Shown: positions 47,197-55,459 of the stretch, piece after piece
Position numbering within the stretch: the stretch's first letter is position 1
Layout: every line of letters starts with the position of its first letter
Assembly (NCBI RefSeq): GCF_002556635.1
Contig: NZ_MWMO01000015.1
Span: 1-64,000 of the forward strand
Source: Novosphingobium sp. PC22D
GTDB lineage: Bacteria; Pseudomonadota; Alphaproteobacteria; Sphingomonadales; Sphingomonadaceae
Direction of reading: 5' to 3'
Length of the DNA stretch: 64,000 nucleotides
Position numbers and translations under genes: made by a program
The notes under the pieces: generated by a model
Database searches by the model: none
What the model was told of the DNA's origin: nothing
Seen by the model: the letters and a program-made list of their open reading frames with translations, nothing else

Positions 47197-48033
47197 ATGT
47201 TGGCGTGGGACGTGTGCGGGTGCAATCGGGTTCCGGCAAGTCAAATGGGTCGCGAGACTGCCGTAGGTTGGAGGGACACGCTGGCAAGGTCTTCAGGCGA
47301 CGCGGCGCTGTCGCTCTATTTCGGCTCCGGCGATCGACCGGACGCCGATCAACTCGCGCGCGCGCTCGGCGCGGGCGGGAGCGAGGGGCATCGGGCGCGT
47401 GTCATCCATCGTTCCGAAGCTGAGCCGGGCCGGGCGGAAATCCTCGCCCAGGGCCTGACGTTCGACCTCGGCGGTCTGGTCCCGGCGGAGCCCGCCGAAA
47501 CCGAGTCCGATCCGCCCGTTCATCGCTACGGGTTTGCCGAAGGCCCCGACCTCTCCGAACTCGGCGCGCTGGAGATCCGGCCGGGGCCGCATCTCGCGGG
47601 CGCGGCGGGCATGCCGCCGGTGGTGCGGACCATGGCGTTGGTCGCCGCGATCTTGTGCGACAATCTGCCGGTTCGCGCCGTCGGCTGGCGCTCGGCGCGC
47701 ACGCTGATGGAGCCGCGCTATTTCTCGCGCGTGGTGCGCAACTGGATTGCCGGCGGTCCCTTTCCCGCGCTTGGGCTGACGGCGCTGTCGGTCTCGGACG
47801 ACGGCACGGTCCGCAGCAGCGGCCTTGCCCACTTTCTGGGCCAGGAAATCCAGCTTCAGGCCAAGGACGGCGAGCCGATTGCGGAGACGATGAAGATTGC
47901 CATCCGCGTCATCGATCTGCTGATGCGGCGCGGGCCCGTCGAACAGGCGGGCGAGATCGAATTGCCCGACGAGATCCTGACCGTGGAACCCTCGCGCTTC
48001 GGAAAACTGGTGTTGGTCTGGCGAGACGCATGA
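47197..48033 (+). CDS. Protein of unknown function, paired with AHH-type nuclease
   Basis: About 278 residues if the ATG at 47197 is used; an in-frame ATG at 47248 is an alternative and neither has a strong ribosome site. No signal peptide or membrane helix. The second half, SSGLAHFLGQEIQLQAKDGEPIAET and following, faintly resembles DUF4261-type domains, but I am not confident. The stop lies 4 bases before the GTG of the AHH protein, so the two are probably co-expressed. Confidence 0.6.
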   Translation: MLAWDVCGCNRVPASQMGRETAVGWRDTLARSSGDAALSLYFGSGDRPDADQLARALGAGGSEGHRARVIHRSEAEPGRAEILAQGLTFDLGGLVPAEPAETESDPPVHRYGFAEGPDLSELGALEIRPGPHLAGAAGMPPVVRTMALVAAILCDNLPVRAVGWRSARTLMEPRYFSRVVRNWIAGGPFPALGLTALSVSDDGTVRSSGLAHFLGQEIQLQAKDGEPIAETMKIAIRVIDLLMRRGPVEQAGEIELPDEILTVEPSRFGKLVLVWRDA

Positions 48034-48037
48034 CCGA

Positions 48038-48616
48038 GTGAGCGCCGCCACCCGCAGCCGATTGCTGTTTCGCGACGTCAATCGTCGCGGCGATCCCGAT
48101 TACGATCCCGGCCTGCAAAGGCATCACATCCTGCCGCGGCAGATCGCCGGTCGCGCGTGCTTCGGCACCATGTTCGACGATATCGGCCGGCAGTCGGTGG
48201 GCTTCGACGACTTCCGCTGCAACGGCCTGCTGCTTCCTTGCGACGAGCCGGCGGCCGTGCGCTTCGGGCTTCCGCTCCATCGCGGCCCGCACTGGAATTA
48301 CAATGCGCTCGTGGCAGAACGGGTCGGGAGGATCGAGAGTGACTGGTCGCGGGCCCGTCTCCACGATCCGCTCCGGGCCATCGTCGAGGCGCGGATGCGG
48401 CTGGCGCTGCTGCAAGGCGCCTTGCGGCGCTTTCTGCTGGGCCGCTGCAAGTTGCGACTGCGGCTCAACACCAGGGACCCGGCCGGCATCGCAGCCGACT
48501 TTTCGGATCTCGACGCGCTGGTCGATTCGCTCTGGGGCGTGACCGACCCCGGTCAGACCGAGGAAGCATCCGCCGTCGATCCGGTGCGCTCGGAAAGCGC
48601 GCGCAGCGCGGCGTGA
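48038..48616 (+). CDS. AHH-motif putative nuclease (HNH/Endo VII superfamily)
   Basis: 192 residues, GTG start. GLQRHHILPRQI and, further on, GPHWNYNALV give the His-His and the downstream H-x-x-Y/N pattern of AHH nucleases, a branch of HNH/endonuclease VII enzymes seen in polymorphic toxins. Here it is a small soluble protein without toxin-delivery domains, coupled to an unknown gene. The 3' end overlaps the convergent nitronate monooxygenase by 64 bases. DNA/RNA target and role unknown. Confidence 0.65.
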   Translation: MSAATRSRLLFRDVNRRGDPDYDPGLQRHHILPRQIAGRACFGTMFDDIGRQSVGFDDFRCNGLLLPCDEPAAVRFGLPLHRGPHWNYNALVAERVGRIESDWSRARLHDPLRAIVEARMRLALLQGALRRFLLGRCKLRLRLNTRDPAGIAADFSDLDALVDSLWGVTDPGQTEEASAVDPVRSESARSAA

Positions 48617-49521
48617 TACTCGTCCTCGAGCCGGGCGACGCGTTCCTCGACGCTGAGCAGGCTGTCGACCGCGCCGATGCCCTGACCGGCCCCCCAGATG
48701 TCCTTCCAGGCCTTCTGCTCCATATTGCCACCCGAGCCGAAGTTCATCGCCGACGTGTCGCTGCTGGGCAGGTGGTCGGGATCGAGCCCGGCGGCGGCGA
48801 TCGAGGATCGCAGGTAGTTGCCGTGAACGCCGGTGAAGAGGTTCGAGTAGACGATGTCGCCGGCGCCCGCCTCCACGATCGCCGCCTTGTAGGCGTCGAC
48901 CGCGTTGGCTTCGGGCGTGGCGATCCACGGCGAGCCGATATAGGCGAGGTCGGCGCCCATGGCCTGGGCCGCCAGGATCGAGCGGCCGCAGGCGATCGCG
49001 CCCGAAAGCGCGACCGTGCCGTCGAACCACGCCCGGATTTCCTGCATCAGCGCGAAGGGCGACTGCGATCCGGCATGGCCGCCGGCACCCGCCGCAACGG
49101 GAATGAGACCGTCGGCGCCTTTCTCGATCGCCTTGCGCGCGAACCGGTTGCTGATCACGTCGTGCATGACGAAGCCGCCCCAACCGTGGACTGCGGCGTT
49201 CACCTCGGCGTTCGCGCCGAGTGAAGTGATGACGAGCGGGACGCGATGCTTCTCGCACAAGGCAAGGTCATGCTCGAGCCGGGTGTTGGTCTTGTGGACG
49301 ATAAGGTTGACCGCGAAGGGCGCCCGGCAACCCTCGGTCTCCTGGCGAATCCGGTGCAGCCATTCGTCGAGCTGGCTGGCGGGCCGGGCGTTGAGCGCGG
49401 GAAAGCTGCCGACGATGCCCGCCTTGATCTGCGCGATCACCAGTTCGGGCGTCGAGACGATGAACATCGGCGAGCCGATGACGGGAATGCGCAAGCTCTG
49501 GAGGATCGCGGGAAGGGGCAT
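48553..49521 (-). CDS. Nitronate monooxygenase family flavoprotein
   Basis: 322-residue FMN-dependent TIM barrel of the 2-nitropropane dioxygenase family. The N-terminus IPVIGSPMFIVSTPELVIAQ and the flavin segments GLIPVAAGAGGHAG, LSGAIACGRSILAAQAMGADLAYIGS and NFGSGGNM fit the family. Members oxidise nitronates; some act as enoyl reductases or on other propionate-like compounds. An 18-bp palindrome lies directly upstream of its start. Confidence 0.9.
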   Translation of the reverse strand: MPLPAILQSLRIPVIGSPMFIVSTPELVIAQIKAGIVGSFPALNARPASQLDEWLHRIRQETEGCRAPFAVNLIVHKTNTRLEHDLALCEKHRVPLVITSLGANAEVNAAVHGWGGFVMHDVISNRFARKAIEKGADGLIPVAAGAGGHAGSQSPFALMQEIRAWFDGTVALSGAIACGRSILAAQAMGADLAYIGSPWIATPEANAVDAYKAAIVEAGAGDIVYSNLFTGVHGNYLRSSIAAAGLDPDHLPSSDTSAMNFGSGGNMEQKAWKDIWGAGQGIGAVDSLLSVEERVARLEDEYHAALRALSERTGSTADASSV

Positions 49522-49532
49522 CGCAAGGTCCG

Positions 49533-49550
49533 TTTAATCGTTCGATTAAA
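49533..49550. promoter_or_regulatory. 18-bp perfect-arm palindrome between divergent genes
   Basis: TTTAATCG-TT-CGATTAAA: two perfect 8-base arms, 11 bases ahead of the nitronate monooxygenase start and 157 bases ahead of the MaoC-like gene. AT-rich and symmetric in an otherwise GC-rich region, typical of TetR/AcrR-type operators. No regulator gene lies next to it. Confidence 0.7.
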
Positions 49551-49707
49551 GCGCCGCATAGTCCGGGCCGCGGCCCCTGTCGAGAGCGCTCGGAGCGTCG
49601 CCATGGCGTTGCCGTGCGCGCGCAGGCGCGATTAGACGTGACAGTCGCTCGCAGCATGTAATAGACACCAGTGTCGATCAGTAAAGCGCGGATAGAGGAC
49701 CCAGAGG

Positions 49708-50880
49708 ATGGCCACGCAGACTCAGACGCTCGATACCTCGGACATTGACCAGTACCTCGGCAAGGTCATGGATTTCTCGCCGCTGCGCGAGCCCATCGCC
49801 ACCAACGACATCCGCCGCTGGGCGCATGCGATGCACTACGCCAACCTGCTGCACTTCGACCCGGCCTATGCCGCCGCGAGCCGGTTCGGCGGGATCGTAG
49901 CGCCGCAGAGCTTTCCGATCGCGACCGACGACGGCCACGGCGCCGCGCCGGCCTGCGTCGGCTGCATTCCCAATTCGCACCTGCTCTTCGCCGGCGACGA
50001 ATACTGGCACTTCGGCCCGCGTATCAGGCCCGGCGACATGATCCGCAACGAGCGCATCCCGTTCGATTATACCGTCAAGGAGACCGGCTTCGGCCCCACC
50101 GCGTTCCAGCGCGGCGACAACAACTACTACAACCAGAACGGCGACCTGATCGCGCGCCAGCGCTCGACCTCGCTGCGCTACAACGCGCAGGCGGGCGGCG
50201 CGGCGGTCAACGAGGCCGATTTCGACGAGCCCGAATGGACCGATGACGAGATCGAGGCGCTGGAGGACCGCAAGTTCGCCTGGGTCAAGATGCTTCACGA
50301 ACTGGGGCACAAGGAACGCTGGTGGGACGATGTCGCGGTCGGCGACAAGCTGCCCGAGCGCGTGTTCGGGCCGCACTCGATCGCCAGCTTCGCCACCGAA
50401 TGGCGCGCCTACATCGTCAACACCTGGGGCACGATGGACTTGCGCAAGAACGATCTCGAGGCGCTCGGCTTCACGCGCGAGATGGCGGGCTACGAGAACG
50501 ATCCCGACATGCTGCTGGTCAATCCCGAACTGACCGACGGCGCCTACTACGGTCCCTCGCGCGGGCACTTGTTCCCCAAATACGCACGCCGCATCGGCAT
50601 GCCGCGCGGCTACGGCTACGGCGCTTCGATGGGCTCGTGGGTGACCGATTTCCTTGCCGGCTGGGCGGGTGAGCACGGCATGGTCGTGCACACCGTCGCC
50701 AACTATCGCGGTCCCGCGCTCACCGGTGACGTGACCATCCAGACCGCCGAAGTGGTCGACAAGTCGGTGGACGAGGAGGGGCGCCATCTCGTCCACGTCA
50801 TGCACCAGATGGTGAACCAGCGCGGCGTCAAGATGTGCCTCGGCACTGGCGAGATCGCCTTGCCGAAGAAGCCGGACTGA
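49708..50880 (+). CDS. MaoC/FAS1-like dehydratase domain protein (enoyl-CoA hydratase-like)
   Basis: 390 residues containing two hot-dog-like halves. The first contains RRWAHAMHYANLLHFDPAYAAASRFGGIVAPQSFPIA, which is the hydratase-2 pattern (D/H with FGG-I-AP). The second ends VTIQTAEVVDKSVDEEGRHLVHVMHQMVNQRG. Two-domain members act in bile acid and steroid side-chain hydration. It probably shares control with the divergent flavoprotein through the palindrome. A perfect hairpin follows. Confidence 0.83.
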   Translation: MATQTQTLDTSDIDQYLGKVMDFSPLREPIATNDIRRWAHAMHYANLLHFDPAYAAASRFGGIVAPQSFPIATDDGHGAAPACVGCIPNSHLLFAGDEYWHFGPRIRPGDMIRNERIPFDYTVKETGFGPTAFQRGDNNYYNQNGDLIARQRSTSLRYNAQAGGAAVNEADFDEPEWTDDEIEALEDRKFAWVKMLHELGHKERWWDDVAVGDKLPERVFGPHSIASFATEWRAYIVNTWGTMDLRKNDLEALGFTREMAGYENDPDMLLVNPELTDGAYYGPSRGHLFPKYARRIGMPRGYGYGASMGSWVTDFLAGWAGEHGMVVHTVANYRGPALTGDVTIQTAEVVDKSVDEEGRHLVHVMHQMVNQRGVKMCLGTGEIALPKKPD

Positions 50881-50887
50881 ACGCGAA

Positions 50888-50917
50888 AGGGCGTCTTCCT
50901 TGCGGGGAAGACGCCCT
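50888..50917. terminator. Hairpin terminator between convergent genes
   Basis: AGGGCGTCTTCC (50888-50899) pairs perfectly with GGAAGACGCCCT (50906-50917) over a 6-base loop. It lies between the stops of the MaoC-like gene and leuA, with a short T run only on the minus side, so it probably serves both genes. Confidence 0.8.
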
Positions 50918-50922
50918 GAAGC

Positions 50923-52587
50923 TCAGGCGTTGGCCGCGCTCAGCACGGCGCGCACGCTGGCGGTCGCGACGTCTTCGTCGATGCCCACGCCCCATACGAC
51001 CGAGCCGTCTGGCTTGATGCACTCGACGTAGGCGGCCGCGCGCGCGTCGGAACTCTTGCCCATCGAGTGCTCGGCATAGTCGCGCACTTCCAGCTTCACG
51101 CCGAAGCTCTCGGCGAGCGTGGCGAGGACGGACGAGATCAGGCCGTTGCCGCGGCCCGAGACGGTCTGCTCCTTGCCGTTAACGCCGATCTTGCCGGTGA
51201 AGATCCGGGTGCCGTCCGCGCCACGGGCTTCCTCGTAGTCGATGAGCTGGAACCGCTGGGGTTCGTCGAGCCGGTAGGTCTTGCGGAACACCGTCCAGAT
51301 ATCGCCCGCCTGAAGCTCGCGGCCCATCTCGTCGGCCAGTTGCTGAACGTGGCGCGAGAAGTGCGCCTGCATCCGCTTGGGCAGCTTGATGCCCTGGTCC
51401 TGTTCGAGCACCCAGGCGAAGCCGCCCTTGCCCGACTGCGAGTTCACGCGGATCACCGCCTCGTAGCTGCGGCCCAGATCGGCGGGGTCGATCGGAAGAT
51501 AGGGGACGGCCCAGAGCTGGTCGTTGCGCTGCTCCTGCGCGGCGAAGCCCTTCTTGATCGCGTCCTGGTGCGAGCCCGAGAACGCGGTGAAGACGAGTTC
51601 GCCGCCGTAGGGGTGGCGCTCGGCGACCTTGAGCTGGTTGCAGTACTCGACCGTCTGGATCACCTCGTCGATGTCCGAGAAGTCGAGCCCCGGATCGACG
51701 CCCTGCGTATACATATTGAGTGCGACCGTCACCAGACAGCAGTTGCCGGTACGCTCGCCGTTGCCGAACAGGCAGCCCTCGACGCGGTCGGCGCCCGCCA
51801 TCAGGCCGAGTTCGGCCGCCGCGACGCCGGTGCCCCGGTCGTTGTGCGTGTGCAGTGAGATCACCGCGCTCTCGCGATTGGGCAGGTTGCGGCAGAAGTA
51901 CTCGATCTGGTCGGCGTAGATGTTGGGCGTCGCCGCCTCGACCGTCGCCGGCAGGTTGAGGATGATCGGGTGCTCGGGCGTGGGCTGGAGGATGTCCATC
52001 ACCGCCTCGCAGCACGAGATCGAGAAATCGAGTTCGGCCGTCGAGAAGGTCTCGGGGCTGTACTCGACGTGCCACTTCGTCTGGGGGTATTTCGCGATCT
52101 GGTCGCGCAGCACTTTCGCGCCGTTCTCGGCGATGCCGCGAATCTCGTGCTGCTCCATGCCGAACACGACCTGGCGCCACAGCGGTGAAACCGCGTTGTA
52201 GAGGTGGACGATCGCGGCGTGGACGCCGGCCAGACTCTCGAACGAGCGCTCGATCAGGTCCTGCCGCGACTGGGTGAGCACCTGGACCAGCACGTCCTCG
52301 GGCACCTTGCCCGAGTCGACGAGGCCGCGAATGAAATCGAACTCGGTGGCGCCCGCGCTCGGGAAGCCGACCTCGATCTCCTTGAGCCCGACCTTCACGA
52401 GCAGTTCGAAGAACCGCGCCTTCTTTTCGGCGCCCATCGGATCGATCAGCGCCTGATTGCCGTCACGCAGGTCGGTGGAGAGCCAGCGCGGCGCGCGCTC
52501 GATCGTGCGGCTCGGCCACTGCCGGTCGGACAGGGCGATTTGCGGAAAGGGCCGATACTTGACCGAAGGGTCTTTCAGCATGGTCAT
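50923..52587 (-). CDS. leuA: 2-isopropylmalate synthase
   Basis: 554 residues, first enzyme of leucine synthesis: acetyl-CoA plus 2-oxoisovalerate gives 2-isopropylmalate. The catalytic TIM barrel shows STDLRDGNQALIDPM, VGFPSAG, HTHNDRGTGVAAAELG and GCLFGNGERTGN (metal His and Arg). The C-terminal domain for leucine feedback is present (SSVLATLAESFGVKLEVRDY). This is the long LeuA2-like branch. Preceded by a leader ORF with six leucine codons. Confidence 0.96.
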   Translation of the reverse strand: MTMLKDPSVKYRPFPQIALSDRQWPSRTIERAPRWLSTDLRDGNQALIDPMGAEKKARFFELLVKVGLKEIEVGFPSAGATEFDFIRGLVDSGKVPEDVLVQVLTQSRQDLIERSFESLAGVHAAIVHLYNAVSPLWRQVVFGMEQHEIRGIAENGAKVLRDQIAKYPQTKWHVEYSPETFSTAELDFSISCCEAVMDILQPTPEHPIILNLPATVEAATPNIYADQIEYFCRNLPNRESAVISLHTHNDRGTGVAAAELGLMAGADRVEGCLFGNGERTGNCCLVTVALNMYTQGVDPGLDFSDIDEVIQTVEYCNQLKVAERHPYGGELVFTAFSGSHQDAIKKGFAAQEQRNDQLWAVPYLPIDPADLGRSYEAVIRVNSQSGKGGFAWVLEQDQGIKLPKRMQAHFSRHVQQLADEMGRELQAGDIWTVFRKTYRLDEPQRFQLIDYEEARGADGTRIFTGKIGVNGKEQTVSGRGNGLISSVLATLAESFGVKLEVRDYAEHSMGKSSDARAAAYVECIKPDGSVVWGVGIDEDVATASVRAVLSAANA

Positions 52588-52678
52588 TGATTTAGTCTCG
52601 CTCGGAAATTCTGCTTATTCGGGATGGCTGCTTTCGTCCCTTGAGCGCCGAGCGCGCCGCACGGAACGACGCGTCACC

Positions 52679-52729
52679 TCACGCCCAAGGGCGCGTAAGT
52701 CGCAGAAGCAGGCCGAGCTGAAGCGTCAT
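52679..52729 (-). CDS. leuA leader peptide (putative attenuator)
   Basis: A 16-residue ORF, MTLQLGLLLRLTRPWA, 91 bases upstream of leuA on the same strand. Six of the 16 residues are leucine (positions 3, 5, 7, 8, 9, 11). A GGC-rich stretch follows with pairable segments (GCGCCC/GGGCG) but no long T run. This is the classical leader-peptide layout: stalling on Leu codons would couple leuA expression to charged tRNA-Leu. Too short for gene finders. Confidence 0.75.
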   Translation of the reverse strand: MTLQLGLLLRLTRPWA

Positions 52730-52819
52730 GGCATTGCCTATGGGGATCGATCGGCGTGATGTAAAGGGCCTAGCCGCGCTCTTGCCAGGACGATCGCAGC
52801 GGTTAGCCTCGCCATCGTC

Positions 52820-53956
52820 ATGCCCCAGATACGTCCGTTTCCGCTTTCGATCGCGCCCGAGCGCATCGACGACCTGCATCGCCGGCTAGACCACGCACGC
52901 TGGCCCGAGAAGGAAACCGTCGACGACTGGTCGCAAGGCACGCCGCTCGCCGACCTCCGGGACCTCGCGGCCTGGTGGCGCCGCGGTTACGACTGGCGCG
53001 CGTTCGAAGCGCGGCTCAATGCGCTGGGCCAGTTCGTCACCGAGATCGACGGGCTCGATATCCATTTCCTCGATATCCGCTCGCCGCACGAAGATGCACT
53101 GCCCCTGGTCATGACCCACGGCTGGCCGGGCTCGGTGGTCGAGTTCATGCGTGTGATCGGCCCATTGACCGATCCGGTCGCGCATGGCGGACGCGCCGAG
53201 GACGCCTTCCATCTCGTGATCCCCTCGCTGCCCGGATATGGTTTCTCGCAAAGGCCCGACGCGCCGGGCTGGGGGGTCGAGCGCATCGCGCGTGCCTGGG
53301 CGGAGCTGATGCGGCGGCTCGGGCACCGGCGCTGGGCGGCCCAGGGCGGTGACTGGGGCGCGTTCGTCACCAATGCGATCGGTGGACAGGCGCCCGAAGG
53401 CTGCATCGGCATTCACGTCAACATGCCGATCGCCGGACCGACCGAGGCGGCGAAGGCCAATCCCGGCCCCGAGGACCGCCGCGCCTTCGAGCGCATGGCT
53501 TACTATCGCGACTTCGACGGCGGCTATGCCAAGATCCAGGGCACGCGCCCGCAATCGCTCGGCTACGGACTGGTCGATTCGCCTGTCGGCCTCGCGGGCT
53601 GGATACTCGAAAAGCTGCATGGCTGGAGCGACAACGCCGGGGACGTCTTCGCCGCGCTCGGTCGCGACGCGGTGCTCGACAACATCATGCTCTACTGGCT
53701 CCCCGGCACCGGCGCCTCGGCGGCGCGGCTCTATTGGGAGAGCTTCGGCAAGACGAAGCCGCCGCAGATCGCGATTCCCGCCGGGGTGAGCGTCTTTCCC
53801 GGCGACATCCTGCCCGCGCCGCGCCCTTGGGTGGACCGGCGCGTCACCAACCTCGTCTACTGGAACGAACTCGACAGCGGCGGGCATTTCGCCGCCTGGG
53901 AGAAGCCCGAGGCCTTCGTCGCCGAACTGCGGGCGTGCTTCGCGCTGATGCGCTGA
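52820..53956 (+). CDS. Epoxide hydrolase (N-terminal EHN domain)
   Basis: 378 residues. The N-terminal EHN segment begins IRPFPLSIAPERIDDLHRRLDHARWP. The oxyanion motif is HGWPGS, the nucleophile is Asp in GGDWGAF, and the His lies in GGHFAAWE; ring-opening Tyr candidates lie in the cap domain. It would turn epoxides to diols, as in juvenile-hormone-type enzymes. Its stop directly abuts the stop of the opposite lipoprotein gene (no gap). Confidence 0.92.
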   Translation: MPQIRPFPLSIAPERIDDLHRRLDHARWPEKETVDDWSQGTPLADLRDLAAWWRRGYDWRAFEARLNALGQFVTEIDGLDIHFLDIRSPHEDALPLVMTHGWPGSVVEFMRVIGPLTDPVAHGGRAEDAFHLVIPSLPGYGFSQRPDAPGWGVERIARAWAELMRRLGHRRWAAQGGDWGAFVTNAIGGQAPEGCIGIHVNMPIAGPTEAAKANPGPEDRRAFERMAYYRDFDGGYAKIQGTRPQSLGYGLVDSPVGLAGWILEKLHGWSDNAGDVFAALGRDAVLDNIMLYWLPGTGASAARLYWESFGKTKPPQIAIPAGVSVFPGDILPAPRPWVDRRVTNLVYWNELDSGGHFAAWEKPEAFVAELRACFALMR

Positions 53957-54274
53957 TCAGCCGCAGCGGATGCGCGTGATCCTTCCTTGCGCGTCGGTCT
54001 CGAGATCGAGCCGGTCGGGACGGAAATCCATCGTCACCATATCATCGGGGCCGATGACGCGCACCGGCCGGTCACCGGCCCATTCGCGGATGCGCGCTTC
54101 CACCGGGCCCCGGGCGACCGTGCCGAGATAGTCCTGCAACCGGCTTGCGCCGCACTGATCCGCTTCGTCGGCGGGCCGTTGCGGCTGTGACTCCACGCTC
54201 GTCGCCGCGCAGGCAGAGAGCGCGAGCGCCGCCACGCCCGCGGCGCCGAGCGCATGGAGTCGGCTTGCGGCCAC
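53957..54274 (-). CDS. I78-family peptidase inhibitor, lipoprotein
   Basis: 105 residues, GTG start overlapping the YceI stop by one base. A lipobox (LSACA) follows a hydrophobic N-terminus. The mature part shows QCGASRLQDYLG, VRVIGPDDMVTMDFRPDRLDLETD and a final IRCG, matching the I78 (elastase inhibitor AFUEI-like) family with its paired Cys. An anchored inhibitor probably shields the envelope from serine proteases. Third gene of an inhibitor-YceI-inhibitor unit. Confidence 0.82.
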   Translation of the reverse strand: MAASRLHALGAAGVAALALSACAATSVESQPQRPADEADQCGASRLQDYLGTVARGPVEARIREWAGDRPVRVIGPDDMVTMDFRPDRLDLETDAQGRITRIRCG

Positions 54275-54915
54275 TATTCGCCCTTCGCGAACGCCGCCGC
54301 GATCTTCAGTTCGACTTCGTCCGATACGAGGGGGACCAGGAAACCCAGTCCGAAGTCGCTGCGCATGATGGTCGTCTCGGCCTCGAAGCCGACGTTTTCC
54401 TTGTCGGCCATGGTGCCGGCACCGAAGAAGCGCACATCGAGCGTTACCGGCTTGGTGACGCCGTTGAGCGTGAGATCGCCGGTCACCTTGGCGCTGTCAG
54501 GCCCGATCGGCTCGACCGAGGTCGACACGAACCGCGCGTCCTCGGGCGAGGGACCGAAGAAGTCTGGCTTCGCACCGTCCTTGCCGGCGCGCAGCAGGTG
54601 TCCGGTCAGGCCCTCGCTGGCAGTCGTCACCTTGGCGACCGGGATGGTCACGTCGACCTTGGCGTTCTGCGGCGCGGCGGGATCGAGCTGGAGCGTGCCC
54701 GTTACGTCGCCGAACAGGCCGAAGTAGGGTGAGAAGCCCAGGTGATCGACTTCCCACTCCACGAGCGTGTGATTGGGATCGGCCTGATAGGTGCCGCCGG
54801 TGATGCGCGAGGCGTCGGGCGAGCCGGGCGCCGTCTGCGCGGGATCGCTCTGCGCCGCGAGCGGCATCGAGAAGAGGAGAGCGGCGGTACAGGCGGCGGC
54901 AAGCTTGCGGTTCAT
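54274..54915 (-). CDS. YceI-family periplasmic protein
   Basis: 213 residues with a signal peptide (MNRKLAAACTAALLFSMPLAAQ). The YceI lipocalin-like barrel is seen in TYQADPNHTLVEWEVDHLGFSPYFGLFGDVTG, DLTLNGVTKPVTLDV and IMRSDFGLGF. Members bind polyprenoids or other hydrophobic molecules. Coupled to the downstream I78 inhibitor and 76 bases after the upstream one. Ligand unknown. Confidence 0.93.
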   Translation of the reverse strand: MNRKLAAACTAALLFSMPLAAQSDPAQTAPGSPDASRITGGTYQADPNHTLVEWEVDHLGFSPYFGLFGDVTGTLQLDPAAPQNAKVDVTIPVAKVTTASEGLTGHLLRAGKDGAKPDFFGPSPEDARFVSTSVEPIGPDSAKVTGDLTLNGVTKPVTLDVRFFGAGTMADKENVGFEAETTIMRSDFGLGFLVPLVSDEVELKIAAAFAKGE

Positions 54916-54991
54916 GCGGTCGTTCCTTGCATGATGGATATTCGGGATGGGAACCCTTGCCGGGTGCGACGGTTCCTGGCGGAATTTCCGG

Positions 54992-55396
54992 TCATCCGCA
55001 ACGCAGGTCGCGCACGATGTTGATCGTATCGATCATCACGTTGAGGCGATCGGGACGCATGTCGTCGGTGGTGGCCTCGCCCGGCAGCACGAACCGGACG
55101 CCGCCCGGCGCCTTGTCGCCGACCGCTTCGGTGATCTTGGCGCGGATGTCGGGGCTGTCGACCTGCCCGATGAAGCCCTTCACTTGGGGCGCCCCGCAGG
55201 AGGAAGACTGGGGGTCGGTGACCGTGCCCGGCTCCATCGGTGCCTCGGGGACGGGGGTCTTGTCGATCTGCAACTGCGGCTTGCCGGCGATCCGGCTGGC
55301 GAAATCGTCCTCCGCGTCGCTGTCGGCGGACTGGCCGCAGCCCGAAAGCGAAAGCGCGACGAGGGTCGTGGAAAGTAGCAGGGACCTGAACGTCAT
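54992..55396 (-). CDS. I78-like peptidase inhibitor, lipoprotein
   Basis: 134 residues. LSLSGCG is a lipobox. The C-terminal half, SSCGAPQVKGFIGQ, GVRFVLPGEATTDDMRPDRLNVMID and LRCG, follows the I78 layout. It is spaced from the lipid anchor by an acidic linker (SADSDAEDDFAS) absent in the smaller paralogue. Together with the YceI gene and second inhibitor it forms a three-gene set. Confidence 0.8.
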   Translation of the reverse strand: MTFRSLLLSTTLVALSLSGCGQSADSDAEDDFASRIAGKPQLQIDKTPVPEAPMEPGTVTDPQSSSCGAPQVKGFIGQVDSPDIRAKITEAVGDKAPGGVRFVLPGEATTDDMRPDRLNVMIDTINIVRDLRCG

Positions 55397-55459
55397 GGCC
55401 GTAGCCTCCCGGCGTCGCGGTGCATGATTGCCTCGCGACGCGCGGGGTGCTGACTAGCC

